Origin: Burkholderiales bacterium
GTDB lineage: Bacteria > Pseudomonadota > Gammaproteobacteria > Burkholderiales > SG8-41
NCBI GenBank assembly: GCA_019635015.1
Contig: JAHCAG010000008.1
Coordinates: forward strand, 1-64,000
Direction: 5' to 3'
Length of the DNA stretch: 64,000 nt
Each line of letters starts with the position of its first letter. Position 1 is the first letter of the stretch. The position numbers were made by a program, and so were the translations under genes. Positions 32,686-41,474 of this stretch are shown piece after piece. The notes under the pieces were generated by a model. That model saw only the letters and a list, made by a program, of their open reading frames with translations. It ran no database searches and was not told the DNA's origin.

Positions 32686-33453
32686 TCAGTCTTTCACCGT
32701 GTTTACCCTGCGGCAGACATCCAGAAACAGATGCCCGTCGGTGCCGAGCACGATCGCCTGCACGCCGCGGTCGCGCACTGATCGACCGTAGACGGGGTCG
32801 GGTTTGTTGCCGATGGTCGTCATCACGTGTTTGCCGTGTTTGCGCGCCGCCGCCACCACCTTCTCCAGCGCCGCCGCCATCTTCGGCTCGTCGAAAGTGG
32901 CATGGGGCACGCCCAGTGCGATCGACAGGTCGGTCGGCCCGATGAAAAACACCTCCAGCCCCGGCATCGCGGCCATCGCCTCGAAGTCCTGCAGCGTCGG
33001 CGTGTCTTCAATCAGCGGAATCACCATCAGCTCGTCATTGGCGCGGCGCACATGCACGTCCCAGTCACCTGGCGCGTAACCCGCGGAGCGCACGATGGCA
33101 CAGGCTCCGCGCTCCCCGGCCGGGGCGTAACGCGCATAGTCCAGCGCACGCGCGCAATTCTCGCGGGTGGCATGCGAAATCGCGATGCCGGCCGCCCCCA
33201 TGTTCATCAGCTTCAGGATCAAGGTACGCTCGACGTCGGCAATGCGCACAAAAGGCGTGATGCCCGCGGCATCGGCCGCGCGGATGACATGGGCACAGGC
33301 ATCAAAATCAAGCGCGCTGTGCTCCATGTCAATGATCACGAAATCGAGCCCGGCCGCGGCAGCGAGCTCGGTGATCATCGGACTGCCGCTGAACAGGATG
33401 AGGCCGGTGACGGTCTCGCCGCGCGCCAGTGCGGAACGGACAGGATTTTTCAT
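32686..33453 (-). CDS. HpcH/HpaI-family class II aldolase
   Basis: A 254-residue (beta/alpha)8 aldolase that cleaves or forms 2-oxo-hydroxy acids, releasing pyruvate or a related donor. The metal-site Glu is in LDFVIIDMEHSALDF, the Arg in GITPFVRIAD, and a second Glu/Asp region is in FFIGPTDLSIALG. The ATG at 33453 has AAGGTG upstream; an in-frame TTG at 33471 is less likely. It is first in transcription order of the long minus-strand series and divergent from the split ThDP enzyme, sharing a 199-nt promoter region. Confidence 0.92.
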   Translation of the reverse strand: MKNPVRSALARGETVTGLILFSGSPMITELAAAAGLDFVIIDMEHSALDFDACAHVIRAADAAGITPFVRIADVERTLILKLMNMGAAGIAISHATRENCARALDYARYAPAGERGACAIVRSAGYAPGDWDVHVRRANDELMVIPLIEDTPTLQDFEAMAAMPGLEVFFIGPTDLSIALGVPHATFDEPKMAAALEKVVAAARKHGKHVMTTIGNKPDPVYGRSVRDRGVQAIVLGTDGHLFLDVCRRVNTVKD

Positions 33454-33652
33454 GGGCACCTTGGAGGGCAATCACGGCGTGTCGGAAGAGGCATCGAGGT
33501 TACTCCGCGCCCGGGCACCCGGCAAGGCGGCCTCCGCCCGACGACCAGCATCCGGAATCCGTGACGCCCCTGAGCACCGCCTGTGATAAAAATCCGTCAA
33601 CGGAACACCGGAGGCTGTTCCACAGCCCCGAAAGAACGAAAAGGAAAACGCG

Positions 33653-34165
33653 ATGGCGGACGAAGCGCAACTGAGCCCGGAGACCGTGCTCGCGCAGATG
33701 AAACAGAACGGCGTGACCCACGTCGTCTGGCTCCCTGACAGCGAGACCAACTGGCTTTACACGCTGATGAAGGCTGAACCCGGGCTGACCCTGATCGCCG
33801 TGGCCCGCGAAGGTCTCGCCTTCTCGACCGCCGCCGGGCTGCATACCGGCGGCAAGGTGCCGATCATCCTGATCCAGAATACCGGCATGATGGAGGCCGG
33901 CGACTCGATGCGCGGCTGGGGACTCGGACTCAACATCCCGGTGGTGATGCTGGTGGGTTATCGCGGATGGACGCGGCACGGCGTGACCAAGGACACCGCG
34001 GCGGCCTACACCGAGCGTTTTCTCAATGCTTTCGGCATCAACTATTACCTCGTGGAAAACGACAAGGACGCCCCGCGCATCTCGGCAGCTTTCGAGGAAG
34101 CGCGCAGGAACCGGCGCCCGGTCGCGGTCCTGGTCGGGGACGAGTACCACGGATTCAACAGCTGA
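33653..34165 (+). CDS. Split ThDP-dependent decarboxylase, alpha subunit (second set)
   Basis: A 170-residue PYR-domain chain of the ComD type. The cofactor-activating Glu is in AVAREGLAFSTAAGLH. IILIQNTGMMEAGDSMRGW and MLVGYRGWTRHG follow the sulfopyruvate decarboxylase pattern. Start at 33653 with AAAAGGAAAA upstream. The beta subunit follows after 20 nt. It is only distantly like the 2149 chain, so the two sets are not a recent duplication. It opens the plus-strand run with MmgE/PrpD, PdxA-like, two Bug and LigJ-like genes. Confidence 0.85.
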   Translation: MADEAQLSPETVLAQMKQNGVTHVVWLPDSETNWLYTLMKAEPGLTLIAVAREGLAFSTAAGLHTGGKVPIILIQNTGMMEAGDSMRGWGLGLNIPVVMLVGYRGWTRHGVTKDTAAAYTERFLNAFGINYYLVENDKDAPRISAAFEEARRNRRPVAVLVGDEYHGFNS

Positions 34166-34185
34166 ACACCACGGGGGAACGAAAC

Positions 34186-34773
34186 ATGATCGTCATGCAG
34201 GAAATGTTCAGGGTGTTCCAGCAGCACCGCGGCAACGCCATCGTGATTCCCGGCCGAGGCAATCGCCAGTGGCACGAAATCAGCACCCAGCCCCGCCGCG
34301 ACCTGCCGCTGGGTGATCCGGCGATGGGCGGACACGCCGGCTTCGCGCTCGGACTGGCGCTGGCCCTGCCCCGAGAAAAAATCGTGCTCTTCGACTCCGA
34401 GGGCGATCTGCAGATGAGCCTCGGCGTGCTGGCGATGGTGTCCGAGCACAAGCCGAAAAATTTCTACCATTTCCTTCTCGACAACGAGTGTTACGCGACC
34501 ACTGGCGGCCAGCCGGTGCCCAACGCCGCCAACGTCGCCTACGACCAGATTGCACGCGCCGCCGGATATCCGTCAGTGCATGCGTACACCACTCTCGAAA
34601 GCCTGACGATCGACATCGGCCGCATCCTCGCCGCGCCCGGCCCGGTGTTCGTGGCCATGAAAATCGTGCCCGAAATCGAGAACCGTCCGATGGGGCAGCG
34701 CCCGCCGCGTCTTTCGCGCAGCCGGGAGCAGGTGCTCGCCGATTTCAGCGCCGAACTCGGCATCGCCGGCTGA
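34186..34773 (+). CDS. Split ThDP-dependent decarboxylase, beta subunit (second set)
   Basis: A 195-residue PP-domain chain. DPAMGGHAGFALGLALALP precedes the ThDP/Mg motif, which begins LFDSEGDLQMSLGVL and ends FLLDNECYATTGG. The normal GDG triplet is EGD, keeping the metal-binding Asp and Asn but changing the first Gly. Start ATG at 34186, with GGGGGAAC upstream; an open frame from 33967 is a shadow of the alpha gene. Partner of the preceding gene. Substrate is probably a 2-oxo acid with a second anionic group. Confidence 0.85.
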   Translation: MIVMQEMFRVFQQHRGNAIVIPGRGNRQWHEISTQPRRDLPLGDPAMGGHAGFALGLALALPREKIVLFDSEGDLQMSLGVLAMVSEHKPKNFYHFLLDNECYATTGGQPVPNAANVAYDQIARAAGYPSVHAYTTLESLTIDIGRILAAPGPVFVAMKIVPEIENRPMGQRPPRLSRSREQVLADFSAELGIAG

Positions 34774-34856
34774 AACCCGTCCCGCTGCAGCGGCGCATGG
34801 CCAAGCCGGCGCCGATGTGTTATTCAGGCGCCTCTTCGTCCCTCCAGAGGCTCCGC

Positions 34857-36293
34857 ATGTCGCGAAAAATGGCACTGACCGCCGAGGTCGCCCGCTTCGT
34901 CACCCGCACCCGCGCAGCGCAGATCCCGCGCGCAGTAATGCACCACGGCAAACGCTCCCTGCTCGACGGCCTCGGCCTCGCCCTGGCCGGCAATGCCGCC
35001 GAGTCCGGCCACATCGTGCGCAGGTACCTGAAAACCCTGGGCCTGACACTGGACCGCGGCGCGACGGTGATCGGCACCCCGCTCAAGGTGCCGCCGCGTT
35101 TCGCCGCCTTTGCCAACGGCATTGCGATACACGCCGACGATTACGATGACACCCAGCTCGCAGTGGCCAAAGACCGCGTCTACGGCCTGCTCACCCATCC
35201 CACTGCACCGGTCCTGCCGGCAGTGCTGGCGCTGGCCGAAGGCGACAAGCGCTCCGGCCTCGACCTGCTGACGGCCTACCAGATCGCGGTCGAGGTCGAG
35301 ACCAAACTCGCCGAAGCGATCAACCCGCGGCATTACGCCGACGGCTTCCACTCCACGGCAACCTTCGGCGTCATCGGCGCCGCCGCCGGCGCGGCACGGC
35401 TGCTCGGGCTCGACGCCACACAGACCGCGCAGGCACTGAGCCTGGGGGCCAGCCAGGCCGCGGGACTGCGCGAGAACTTCGGCACCATGACCAAACCCTT
35501 CCATCCCGGCCGCTCTGCGGAATCCGGCGTGATGGCCGCGGAACTGATCCGCCTCGGCTGGAGCGCTGCGCCGGATGCACTTGAAGCAAAACGCGGCTTC
35601 TTCAATGCCGCCGGCGGCGGCTACGACCCGCAGGCCATCCACGGCAAACTCGGCAAACCCTGGACCTTCGCCATGCCCGGCGTCTCGATCAAGCCGCACC
35701 CCAGCGGCTCGCTGACCCACCCCGGCATGGGCGTCATGCTCGACCTCGTGCTGCAGCACGACATCAAGCCGGGGCAAGTCAGAAAAATCCGCGTCGGCAC
35801 CAACCGCCACATGCCCAACACGCTGATTCACCGCCGCCCGAAAAACGAACTGCAGGCCAAGTTCAGCATGGAGTTCTGCATGGCGATACTGCTGCTCGAG
35901 CGCAAGGCCGGCCTGGCGCAGTTCACCGACGCCGTGGTCCGCCGCGCCGATGTGCAGCGGATGATCGGCCTGGTTGAATTCGGCGTGCATCCCGAAGCCG
36001 AAGCCGCCGGCTATGAAAAGATGACCACCATCATCGACATCGAACTGAAGGACGGCCGCGTGATCCGCGGCCGCGCCGATTTCGGCAAGGGCAGTCCCGC
36101 CAATCCGATGAGCGACGACGAAGTCGCGGGCAAATTCCGCGAATGCGCAGCCTGGGGCGGACTGCCGGCGGCGCAGGCCGACGAGGTGATCAGGCTGGTC
36201 TTCAACCTTGAGAAACTCAAATCGGTTCGCGAACTGACACGGCTGCTGGCACCGGCCCCGCGGCGCAAAAGTTCGGCCAGGGCGGGGAAATAG
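34857..36293 (+). CDS. MmgE/PrpD family protein (2-methylcitrate dehydratase-like)
   Basis: A 478-residue cytosolic protein of the MmgE/PrpD fold, which includes 2-methylcitrate and cis-aconitate-type dehydratases/decarboxylases. Seen are the His/Asp-containing NGIAIHADDYDDTQLA (normally HxxDxDD), GFHSTATFGVIGAAAGA, NFGTMTKPFHPGRSAESG and SIKPHPSGSLTHPG. I choose ATG 34857 with AGAGG at six bases; ATG 34797 is in frame but weaker. The C-terminal tail (RRKSSARAGK) is basic and unstructured. In an operon with PdxA-like and Bug genes a hydroxy-tricarboxylate-type substrate is plausible. Confidence 0.9.
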   Translation: MSRKMALTAEVARFVTRTRAAQIPRAVMHHGKRSLLDGLGLALAGNAAESGHIVRRYLKTLGLTLDRGATVIGTPLKVPPRFAAFANGIAIHADDYDDTQLAVAKDRVYGLLTHPTAPVLPAVLALAEGDKRSGLDLLTAYQIAVEVETKLAEAINPRHYADGFHSTATFGVIGAAAGAARLLGLDATQTAQALSLGASQAAGLRENFGTMTKPFHPGRSAESGVMAAELIRLGWSAAPDALEAKRGFFNAAGGGYDPQAIHGKLGKPWTFAMPGVSIKPHPSGSLTHPGMGVMLDLVLQHDIKPGQVRKIRVGTNRHMPNTLIHRRPKNELQAKFSMEFCMAILLLERKAGLAQFTDAVVRRADVQRMIGLVEFGVHPEAEAAGYEKMTTIIDIELKDGRVIRGRADFGKGSPANPMSDDEVAGKFRECAAWGGLPAAQADEVIRLVFNLEKLKSVRELTRLLAPAPRRKSSARAGK

Positions 36294-36326
36294 ACTAAAC
36301 TGCCCCTCTCTTCACCCGGAGCACAC

Positions 36327-37355
36327 ATGAGCAAGCTTCCCCGCATCGGATTCATGCTGGGCGATGTCACAGGCATCGGCCCGGAAATCGCCGCAAAACT
36401 GCTGGCATCAGGCAAACCTGCGCAAATCGCCGAGGTCGTCATCATCGGCGACCGGCGCGTGCTCGAACTCGGCATGCGCGATGCCGGCGTCACGGTCCCG
36501 CATACCGTTTACCGCAGCATCGACGAAATAAGCTGGCCACGGCAGGACATCCCGCTGCTTGACCTCGGCAACATGGACCCCGCTCGCTTCAGGCGCGGCG
36601 AAGCGGTCGATGAAGTCGGCAGGCTGTGCGGCGACACCTTCAAGATCATGATCGACCTCGCGCTGGCCGGCAAACTCGACGGCATCTGCTTTGCCCCCCT
36701 CAACAAGGGCGCAATGAACCGCGGCGGCTGGAAATTCAATGACGAGCACCAGATGTTCGCACATCTCACCTCGCACAGCGGCTTCTTCGGCGAGATGAAC
36801 GTGATCGAGCAGTTCAGCACCTTCCGCGTCACATCCCATGTGGCCTTGCGCGAGGCCGTGAACATGATCACCCCGGAACGCATCACCTCGGCCGTAAATC
36901 TCGCCAACGACACGCTGCGCGCGGCCGGCAGAAACAGTCCGCGCATCGGGGTTGCCGCGCTCAATCCGCACAACGGTGAAAACGGCCTCTTCGGCGACGA
37001 GGAAATCCGCATCATCCGCCCGACCGTCGACAAACTGAAGGCCGCCGGCATCAACTGCGAGGGCCCCATTTCCTCGGATGTGATTTTCCTGCAGGCACTC
37101 AAGGGAAAATTTGACGGCGTGGTGATGATGTACCACGACCAGGGCCAGATCGCGACCAAGCTGCTCGGCTTCAACAAGGGCGTCACCGTCACTGCCGGAC
37201 TGAAAACCGTGTTCACCACGCCCGCCCACGGCACGGCCTACGACATCGTCGGCCAGTGCAAGGCCGACCCCGGCGCAATGGAACACGCCTTTACCCTCGC
37301 CACCCGGCTCGCTGCCGGACGCAAGGCAGCAACCGCCGCCAACGCGGCGGCCTGA
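36327..37355 (+). CDS. PdxA-family (4-hydroxythreonine-4-phosphate dehydrogenase-like) protein
   Basis: A 342-residue zinc/metal-dependent NAD(P) dehydrogenase of the PdxA family. The N-terminal GFMLGDVTGIGPEIAAKLL, the metal His residues in DEHQMFAHLT, TSHVALREAV and MMYHDQGQIATKLL, and the NAD loop FTTPAHGTAYDIVGQCKA are visible. Family members outside vitamin B6 synthesis oxidise and decarboxylate diol dicarboxylates (for example the terephthalate dihydrodiol enzyme) or sugar-acid phosphates. Its location with PrpD-, Bug- and LigJ-like genes favours such a catabolic role. ATG at 36327 with CGGAG. Confidence 0.9.
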   Translation: MSKLPRIGFMLGDVTGIGPEIAAKLLASGKPAQIAEVVIIGDRRVLELGMRDAGVTVPHTVYRSIDEISWPRQDIPLLDLGNMDPARFRRGEAVDEVGRLCGDTFKIMIDLALAGKLDGICFAPLNKGAMNRGGWKFNDEHQMFAHLTSHSGFFGEMNVIEQFSTFRVTSHVALREAVNMITPERITSAVNLANDTLRAAGRNSPRIGVAALNPHNGENGLFGDEEIRIIRPTVDKLKAAGINCEGPISSDVIFLQALKGKFDGVVMMYHDQGQIATKLLGFNKGVTVTAGLKTVFTTPAHGTAYDIVGQCKADPGAMEHAFTLATRLAAGRKAATAANAAA

Positions 37356-37400
37356 ACGCAGCACCCATTACCATTACAACCACGATACCGGAGGAGAACG

Positions 37401-38375
37401 ATGAACCGACACCTGACAACGCGCCTGATGGCGGGCGCCGCGCTGGCCTGTTTCGCCGCGCAGGGCCTTGCGGCCGAATGGCAGCCGACCAAGCCGATCC
37501 GCATGCTGGTGGGTTTCGCACCCGGCGGCGGCACCGACACCACGGCCCGCGCCATGGGCAACAAGCTGAGCGAGCGCCTCGGCCAGCAGGTGATCATCGA
37601 CAACCGCCCCGGCGCAGCAGGCAACATCGCCACCGAGATCCTGGCCGGCGCCACGCCTGATGGCCACACCATCCTGATGGGCACCATCGCCGCGCTGGCC
37701 ATCAATCCCGCGCTTTACAAGAAGCTCCCCTTCGATCCGCTGAAAGACGTGCTGCCGATCACCCGTGCGGTGGATTCCACCAACGCGCTGGTCGTGCACC
37801 CCTCGGTGCCCGCCAAAAGCGTCAAGGAACTGATCGCACTGGCCAAGACCAAGCCGCTCAACGGCGGCTCGTCGGGCGTCGGAGGCGCCGGCCACCTCGC
37901 GCTGGAACTGTTCAACCTGCAGGCCGGCACCAAGATCGTCCATGTCCCGTACAAGGGTGGCGGCCCGGCGATGGTCGACCTGCTCGGCGGCCAGATCAAC
38001 CTGATCTTCGCAACGGCAGCAAGTGCTGTAGGCCACATCAAGTCCGGCAAGATCCGCGCGCTGGCCGTGTCCACGGCCAAGCGCTCCGGACTGCTGCCCG
38101 AACTGCCGACCGTGGCCGAGGCCGGCCTCAAGGGATTCGAGGCCAACAACTGGTACGGCCTGCTCGCCCCGGCGAAAACCCCGCGCAACATCATTGACCG
38201 CCTGAACAAGGAATCGATCGCGGCACTGAACCTGCCGGACGTCAAGGATCTGCTGTTCAAACAGGGGCTTGATGTTTCAACCAGCACGCCGGAAGCCTTC
38301 GGCGCCTACATCAGGTCCGAAAAGGCGCAATGGGAAAAAGTGATCAAGGCCGCCGGCCTCTATCACACCAACTGA
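37401..38375 (+). CDS. Bug/TctC-family solute-binding protein
   Basis: A 324-residue periplasmic binding protein, with GGAGGAGA before the ATG. The signal peptide MNRHLTTRLMAGAALACFAA ends near LAAE. It has PTKPIRMLVGFAPGGGTDT, IDNRPGAAGNIATEIL, HVPYKGGGPAMVDL and PTVAEAGLKGFEANNWYGL. It closes the ThDP/PrpD/PdxA operon and is followed by a strong terminator. The next Bug gene is a close relative in the ligand-loop sequence, so the pair may bind related acids. Confidence 0.94.
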   Translation: MNRHLTTRLMAGAALACFAAQGLAAEWQPTKPIRMLVGFAPGGGTDTTARAMGNKLSERLGQQVIIDNRPGAAGNIATEILAGATPDGHTILMGTIAALAINPALYKKLPFDPLKDVLPITRAVDSTNALVVHPSVPAKSVKELIALAKTKPLNGGSSGVGGAGHLALELFNLQAGTKIVHVPYKGGGPAMVDLLGGQINLIFATAASAVGHIKSGKIRALAVSTAKRSGLLPELPTVAEAGLKGFEANNWYGLLAPAKTPRNIIDRLNKESIAALNLPDVKDLLFKQGLDVSTSTPEAFGAYIRSEKAQWEKVIKAAGLYHTN

Positions 38376-38400
38376 CAATCAAACTAAATCGTTTACTGAC

Positions 38401-38441
38401 AAAAAAGACTGCGGGGCACTGGCCCCGCAGTCTTTTTTTTT
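38401..38441 (+). terminator. Strong rho-independent terminator
   Basis: Perfect 11-bp stem GACTGCGGGGC/GCCCCGCAGTC with a four-base loop and nine T residues, after the Bug gene at 37401-38375. Confidence 0.93.
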
Positions 38442-38491
38442 GCGAAAATGCTGCATCGCACATATTTTCAAATTTATGGAGTGACAGACCC

Positions 38492-39460
38492 ATGAAGTTC
38501 CTGCACCGCATCACCGTCCTGCTCGCCGCCGGACTGTTCGCCGCACCGGCGCTGGCCGCCGATTGGGGGCCGACCAAACCCGTCCGTTTCATCGTCGGTT
38601 TCCCGCCCGGAGGGGCCACCGATCTCGTCGCGCGCATCCTGCAGCCCAAACTCGCCGCCAGCCTCGGCAACCAGGTCATCGTCGACAACCGTCCCGGCGC
38701 CAACGGCGTGATCTCGATGCAGATCCTGTCGCGTTCGGAACCCGACGGCCACAGCGTCGGCATGTCGCATATCGGCTCGATGGTGGTCAGCCCGGCAATC
38801 CAGAACACCGGCTACGACCCGATGAAGGATTTTGTGCACATCGGCATGCTGGTCACACTGCAGAACATCCTGATCACCCACCCCTCGCTGCCGGCAAAAA
38901 ACATCGCCGAGTTCATCGCTTACGCAAAAAGCCAGCCGGGCAAGGTCAACTACGCCACCTCGGGCATCGGCAGTCCCGGCCACCTCGCCGTTGCGCTGTT
39001 TGAAGGCATGACCGGCACCTCACTGAACCACGTGCCGTACAAGGGCGGCGGCCCGGCCATCACCGATCTCATCGGCGGCCACGTGCCCTCGTTCATGGCG
39101 GTCATTTCGACTGCGGTGCCGCATGTGCAATCGGGCAAGGCCCGCGCACTCGGTGTCACCGGCGCCAAACGCGCCGAAGCGTTGCCCAACGTTCCGACCA
39201 TCGCCGAAGCCGGCGTCAAGGGTTACCTGGCCATCAACTGGTACGGCCTGTCGGCTGCGCCGAAAACCCCGCCAGCCATCATCAACCGCCTGAGCAGGGA
39301 CTTCACCGCCGCGCTGAACGCACCCGACGTGATCAAGCAGCTGAAAGACCGTGGCATCGATTCCGCGCCGTCGGGCGGCGCCGAATACCAGAAATTCATC
39401 CGTGAGGAACAGGCACGCTGGGTGCCGGTGATCAAGCGGGCAAAAATAGAGGCCAATTGA
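38492..39460 (+). CDS. Bug/TctC-family solute-binding protein
   Basis: A 322-residue periplasmic binding protein. The ATG at 38492 follows GGAGTGA; codons upstream in frame run through the terminator and are not coding. The signal peptide MKFLHRITVLLAAGLFAAP ends near ALAAD. It carries PTKPVRFIVGFPPGGATDL, VDNRPGANGVISMQIL and HVPYKGGGPAITDLIGGHVP. It is especially similar to the Bug protein at 50107-51093 (VGFPPGGATDLVARI, ATSGIGSPGHLA-like run). It has its own terminators on both sides and precedes the LigJ-like gene. Confidence 0.94.
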   Translation: MKFLHRITVLLAAGLFAAPALAADWGPTKPVRFIVGFPPGGATDLVARILQPKLAASLGNQVIVDNRPGANGVISMQILSRSEPDGHSVGMSHIGSMVVSPAIQNTGYDPMKDFVHIGMLVTLQNILITHPSLPAKNIAEFIAYAKSQPGKVNYATSGIGSPGHLAVALFEGMTGTSLNHVPYKGGGPAITDLIGGHVPSFMAVISTAVPHVQSGKARALGVTGAKRAEALPNVPTIAEAGVKGYLAINWYGLSAAPKTPPAIINRLSRDFTAALNAPDVIKQLKDRGIDSAPSGGAEYQKFIREEQARWVPVIKRAKIEAN

Positions 39461-39497
39461 ACGCCGGCCGGGATGCACCGGCACTGACCGGCCGCCG

Positions 39498-39538
39498 GAA
39501 CACCGCCCGTCCTGCTTCCACAGGGCGGGCGGTTCTTT
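39498..39538 (+). terminator. Rho-independent terminator
   Basis: Long imperfect stem GAACACCGCCCGTCCTG / CAGGGCGGGCGGTTC with a six-base loop, then TTT, after the Bug gene at 38492-39460. Confidence 0.82.
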
Positions 39539-39608
39539 GTACGGCAGCACGCGTCATGCGCAGTAGAATCCCGTGGCATCCCGCAGCAACACCCGAGGAA
39601 CCACAGCA

Positions 39609-40622
39609 ATGATCATCGACTGCCACGGTCACTACACCACCGCTCCGAAATCGCTCGAAGCCTTCCGCCGGAAACAGATCGAGGGCCTGAAAAATCCCGC
39701 CATCAGCCCGGCAAAAAATTCGCTCCGCATCACCGACGACGAATTGCGGGAAACCATCGAGGGCGCCCAACTGCGCATCCAGCGCGAACGCGGCACCGAC
39801 ATGACAATTTTCTCGCCGCGCGCCGGCGGCATGGCCCATCACGTCGGCAACGCCGCCACCAGCGCATTGTGGACCGACATCTGCAACGAGCTGATCCACC
39901 GGGTCTGCACACTGTTCCCGAAAAATTTCGCGGGCGTCTGCCAGTTGCCGCAGAGCCCGGGCGTGCGCCCCGACAACTGCATCCCGGAACTCCGGCGCTG
40001 CGTCGAGGAATACGGCTTTGTCGGCTGCAACCTGAATCCCGACCCCGCAGGCGGCTACTGGACCGATCCGCCGCTGACCGACAGGTGGTGGTACCCGCTG
40101 TACGAGGCGATGGTCGAACTCGACGTGCCGGCGATGGTGCATGTCAGCTCCTCCTGCAATCCGGCCTTCCATTTCACCGGTGCGCACTACATCAACGGCG
40201 ACACCACCGCGTTCATGCAGTTCATCGAGGCTGACCTGTTCCGGGATTTCCCGACGCTGAAATTCATCATCCCGCACGGCGGCGGCGCGGTGCCCTATCA
40301 CTGGGGGCGTTACCGCGGCCTCGCCCAGGACATGGGCAAACCGCCGCTGCAGGAACACCTGCTGAACAACGTGTTTTTCGACACCTGCGTCTATCACCAG
40401 GCCGGCATCGATCTGCTGACCCGGGTGATTCCGGCCGACAACATCCTGTTCGCCTCGGAAATCGTCGGCGCGGTGAAGGGCATCGATCCGGAAACCGGGC
40501 ACTACTACGACGACACCCGGCGCTACATCGATGCCGTGAGCATGCTCAGCGCCGCTGACAGGAAAAAGATCTTCGAGGACAACGTCTACAGGGTCTATCC
40601 GCGTTTCCGCCGCCCGCAGTAA
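39609..40622 (+). CDS. ligJ: 4-oxalomesaconate hydratase (LigJ)-like amidohydrolase
   Basis: A 337-residue metal-dependent amidohydrolase-fold protein. It resembles LigJ of Sphingobium, which hydrates 4-oxalomesaconate in protocatechuate 4,5-cleavage. Matching features are MIIDCHGHYTTAPKS with the HxH metal site, MTIFSPRAGGMAHHVG, CNLNPDPAGGYWTDPPLTDRWWYP, IPHGGGAVPYHWGR and the C-terminal GIDPETGHYYDDTRRYID. The ATG at 39609 has GAGGAA upstream. Other pathway genes (LigAB, LigC, LigK) are not in the window, although a LigI-like lactonase is at 54591. A related decarboxylase activity cannot be excluded. Confidence 0.85.
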   Translation: MIIDCHGHYTTAPKSLEAFRRKQIEGLKNPAISPAKNSLRITDDELRETIEGAQLRIQRERGTDMTIFSPRAGGMAHHVGNAATSALWTDICNELIHRVCTLFPKNFAGVCQLPQSPGVRPDNCIPELRRCVEEYGFVGCNLNPDPAGGYWTDPPLTDRWWYPLYEAMVELDVPAMVHVSSSCNPAFHFTGAHYINGDTTAFMQFIEADLFRDFPTLKFIIPHGGGAVPYHWGRYRGLAQDMGKPPLQEHLLNNVFFDTCVYHQAGIDLLTRVIPADNILFASEIVGAVKGIDPETGHYYDDTRRYIDAVSMLSAADRKKIFEDNVYRVYPRFRRPQ

Positions 40623-40630
40623 GGGACGTG

Positions 40631-40655
40631 CCGGACGGCACCCTGCCGTCCGGCT
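40631..40655. terminator. Perfect hairpin between convergent genes
   Basis: 11-bp stem GCCGGACGGCA/TGCCGTCCGGC with loop CCC, between the LigJ-like and GlsB-family genes. No T-run, so termination strength is uncertain. Confidence 0.6.
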
Positions 40656-40662
40656 GCTCCGT

Positions 40663-40908
40663 TCAGGCCTTCTTGACGATCCGCAGCACCACGATCAGCA
40701 CGATCGCACCGACGGTGGCGACAAAAATGCTGCCGAGAAATCCGCCGCCGGCCGACAGCCCCAGAGAACGGAACAGGAAACCGCCGACCAGCGCACCGAG
40801 AATGCCGACCACGATGTCGCCCAGCATGCCGAAGCCGCCGCCTTTGACCAGCACGCCGGCAAGCCAGCCCGCGATCAGCCCCACCAGTATCAGCCAGATG
40901 AAATCCAT
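40663..40908 (-). CDS. GlsB/YeaQ/YmgE-family small membrane protein
   Basis: An 81-residue inner-membrane protein of the transglycosylase-associated (YeaQ/YmgE) family. It has three hydrophobic Gly-rich segments: FIWLILVGLIAGWLAGVLV, the loop KGGGFGMLGDIVVGILGALVGGFLF and FLGSIFVATVGAIVLIVVL. The family is often stress-induced in enterobacteria; the molecular role is unknown. It is a monocistronic-looking gene with an AT-rich element about 75 nt upstream. Confidence 0.9.
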   Translation of the reverse strand: MDFIWLILVGLIAGWLAGVLVKGGGFGMLGDIVVGILGALVGGFLFRSLGLSAGGGFLGSIFVATVGAIVLIVVLRIVKKA

Positions 40909-40981
40909 GTTTTCTTATCCATCGTCATTCATCCGGAGTCGTCGGGTCCATCCGGGAATCACCACCCCTGAAGAAGCATTC

Positions 40982-41010
40982 AAGTATTTGTTTTTATTGG
41001 AATATTTTAA
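40982..41010. repeat. AT-rich element, copy D
   Basis: AAGTATTTGTTTTTATTGG then AATATTTTAA, starting within the stop codon of the 41007-41474 gene and lying upstream of the GlsB-family gene. Related to copies at 46482 and 22088. Confidence 0.55.
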
Positions 41011-41474
41011 CGGGAATCGGCATGCCTGGCCAGCAGCCGCCCGTTACGCTCGACATGCATGCCGCAGGACGACAGGCCGCAGCGGTATTCGGTCTTCACC
41101 ACATCCCCGGGAGTGACCAGGATCATGCCGCGGCCGCGTTTTGCAGTCCCCGCATCGTATTCGTAAGCCACCGTGCCGGCCGGCTCGTTGATGGTGATCA
41201 CGTAACTCCGGTATTCCCCGAAATAAAGCCCCTTCTCCTGCGGCAGCACCATCTCCACACGCAGCGGAATGCGGTTCTTGGTGTTCGGATGGGTGCGGTA
41301 ATAACGCTTCACCCGTTCGCCGTACCGGAACGATGGATCCACCGCGAAAATCCGCTGCATCAGCTTCAGTTCGCTCGGCCGCAACGGCGTGTCCTCCACG
41401 CCCATGCCGGTGGCGAACGCTGCAACCGGCAGCAACGAGGCTGCCAGCAGGCTAAGCGTCTTCGGCGTCCTCAT
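41007..41474 (-). CDS. Secreted hypothetical protein
   Basis: A 155-residue exported protein, not recognised. The ATG at 41474 gives the signal peptide MRTPKTLSLLAASLLPVAAFA; the frame opens further upstream but would bury it. The mature part is rich in aromatic and basic residues (SFRYGERVKRYYRTHP). A beta-rich core (RVEMVLPQEKGLYFGEYRSYVITI) follows, and a C-terminal CGLSSCGMHVERNG may hold a disulfide. The start overlaps the end of the cupin gene by 23 nt, so it is co-translated. Probably periplasmic. Confidence 0.75.
   Translation of the reverse strand: MRTPKTLSLLAASLLPVAAFATGMGVEDTPLRPSELKLMQRIFAVDPSFRYGERVKRYYRTHPNTKNRIPLRVEMVLPQEKGLYFGEYRSYVITINEPAGTVAYEYDAGTAKRGRGMILVTPGDVVKTEYRCGLSSCGMHVERNGRLLARHADSR

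Noticed and set aside
36327..37355. Vitamin B6 biosynthesis PdxA.
   Set aside because: No ksgA, surA or pdxJ context; it sits in a catabolic operon, where PdxA paralogues with other substrates are common.
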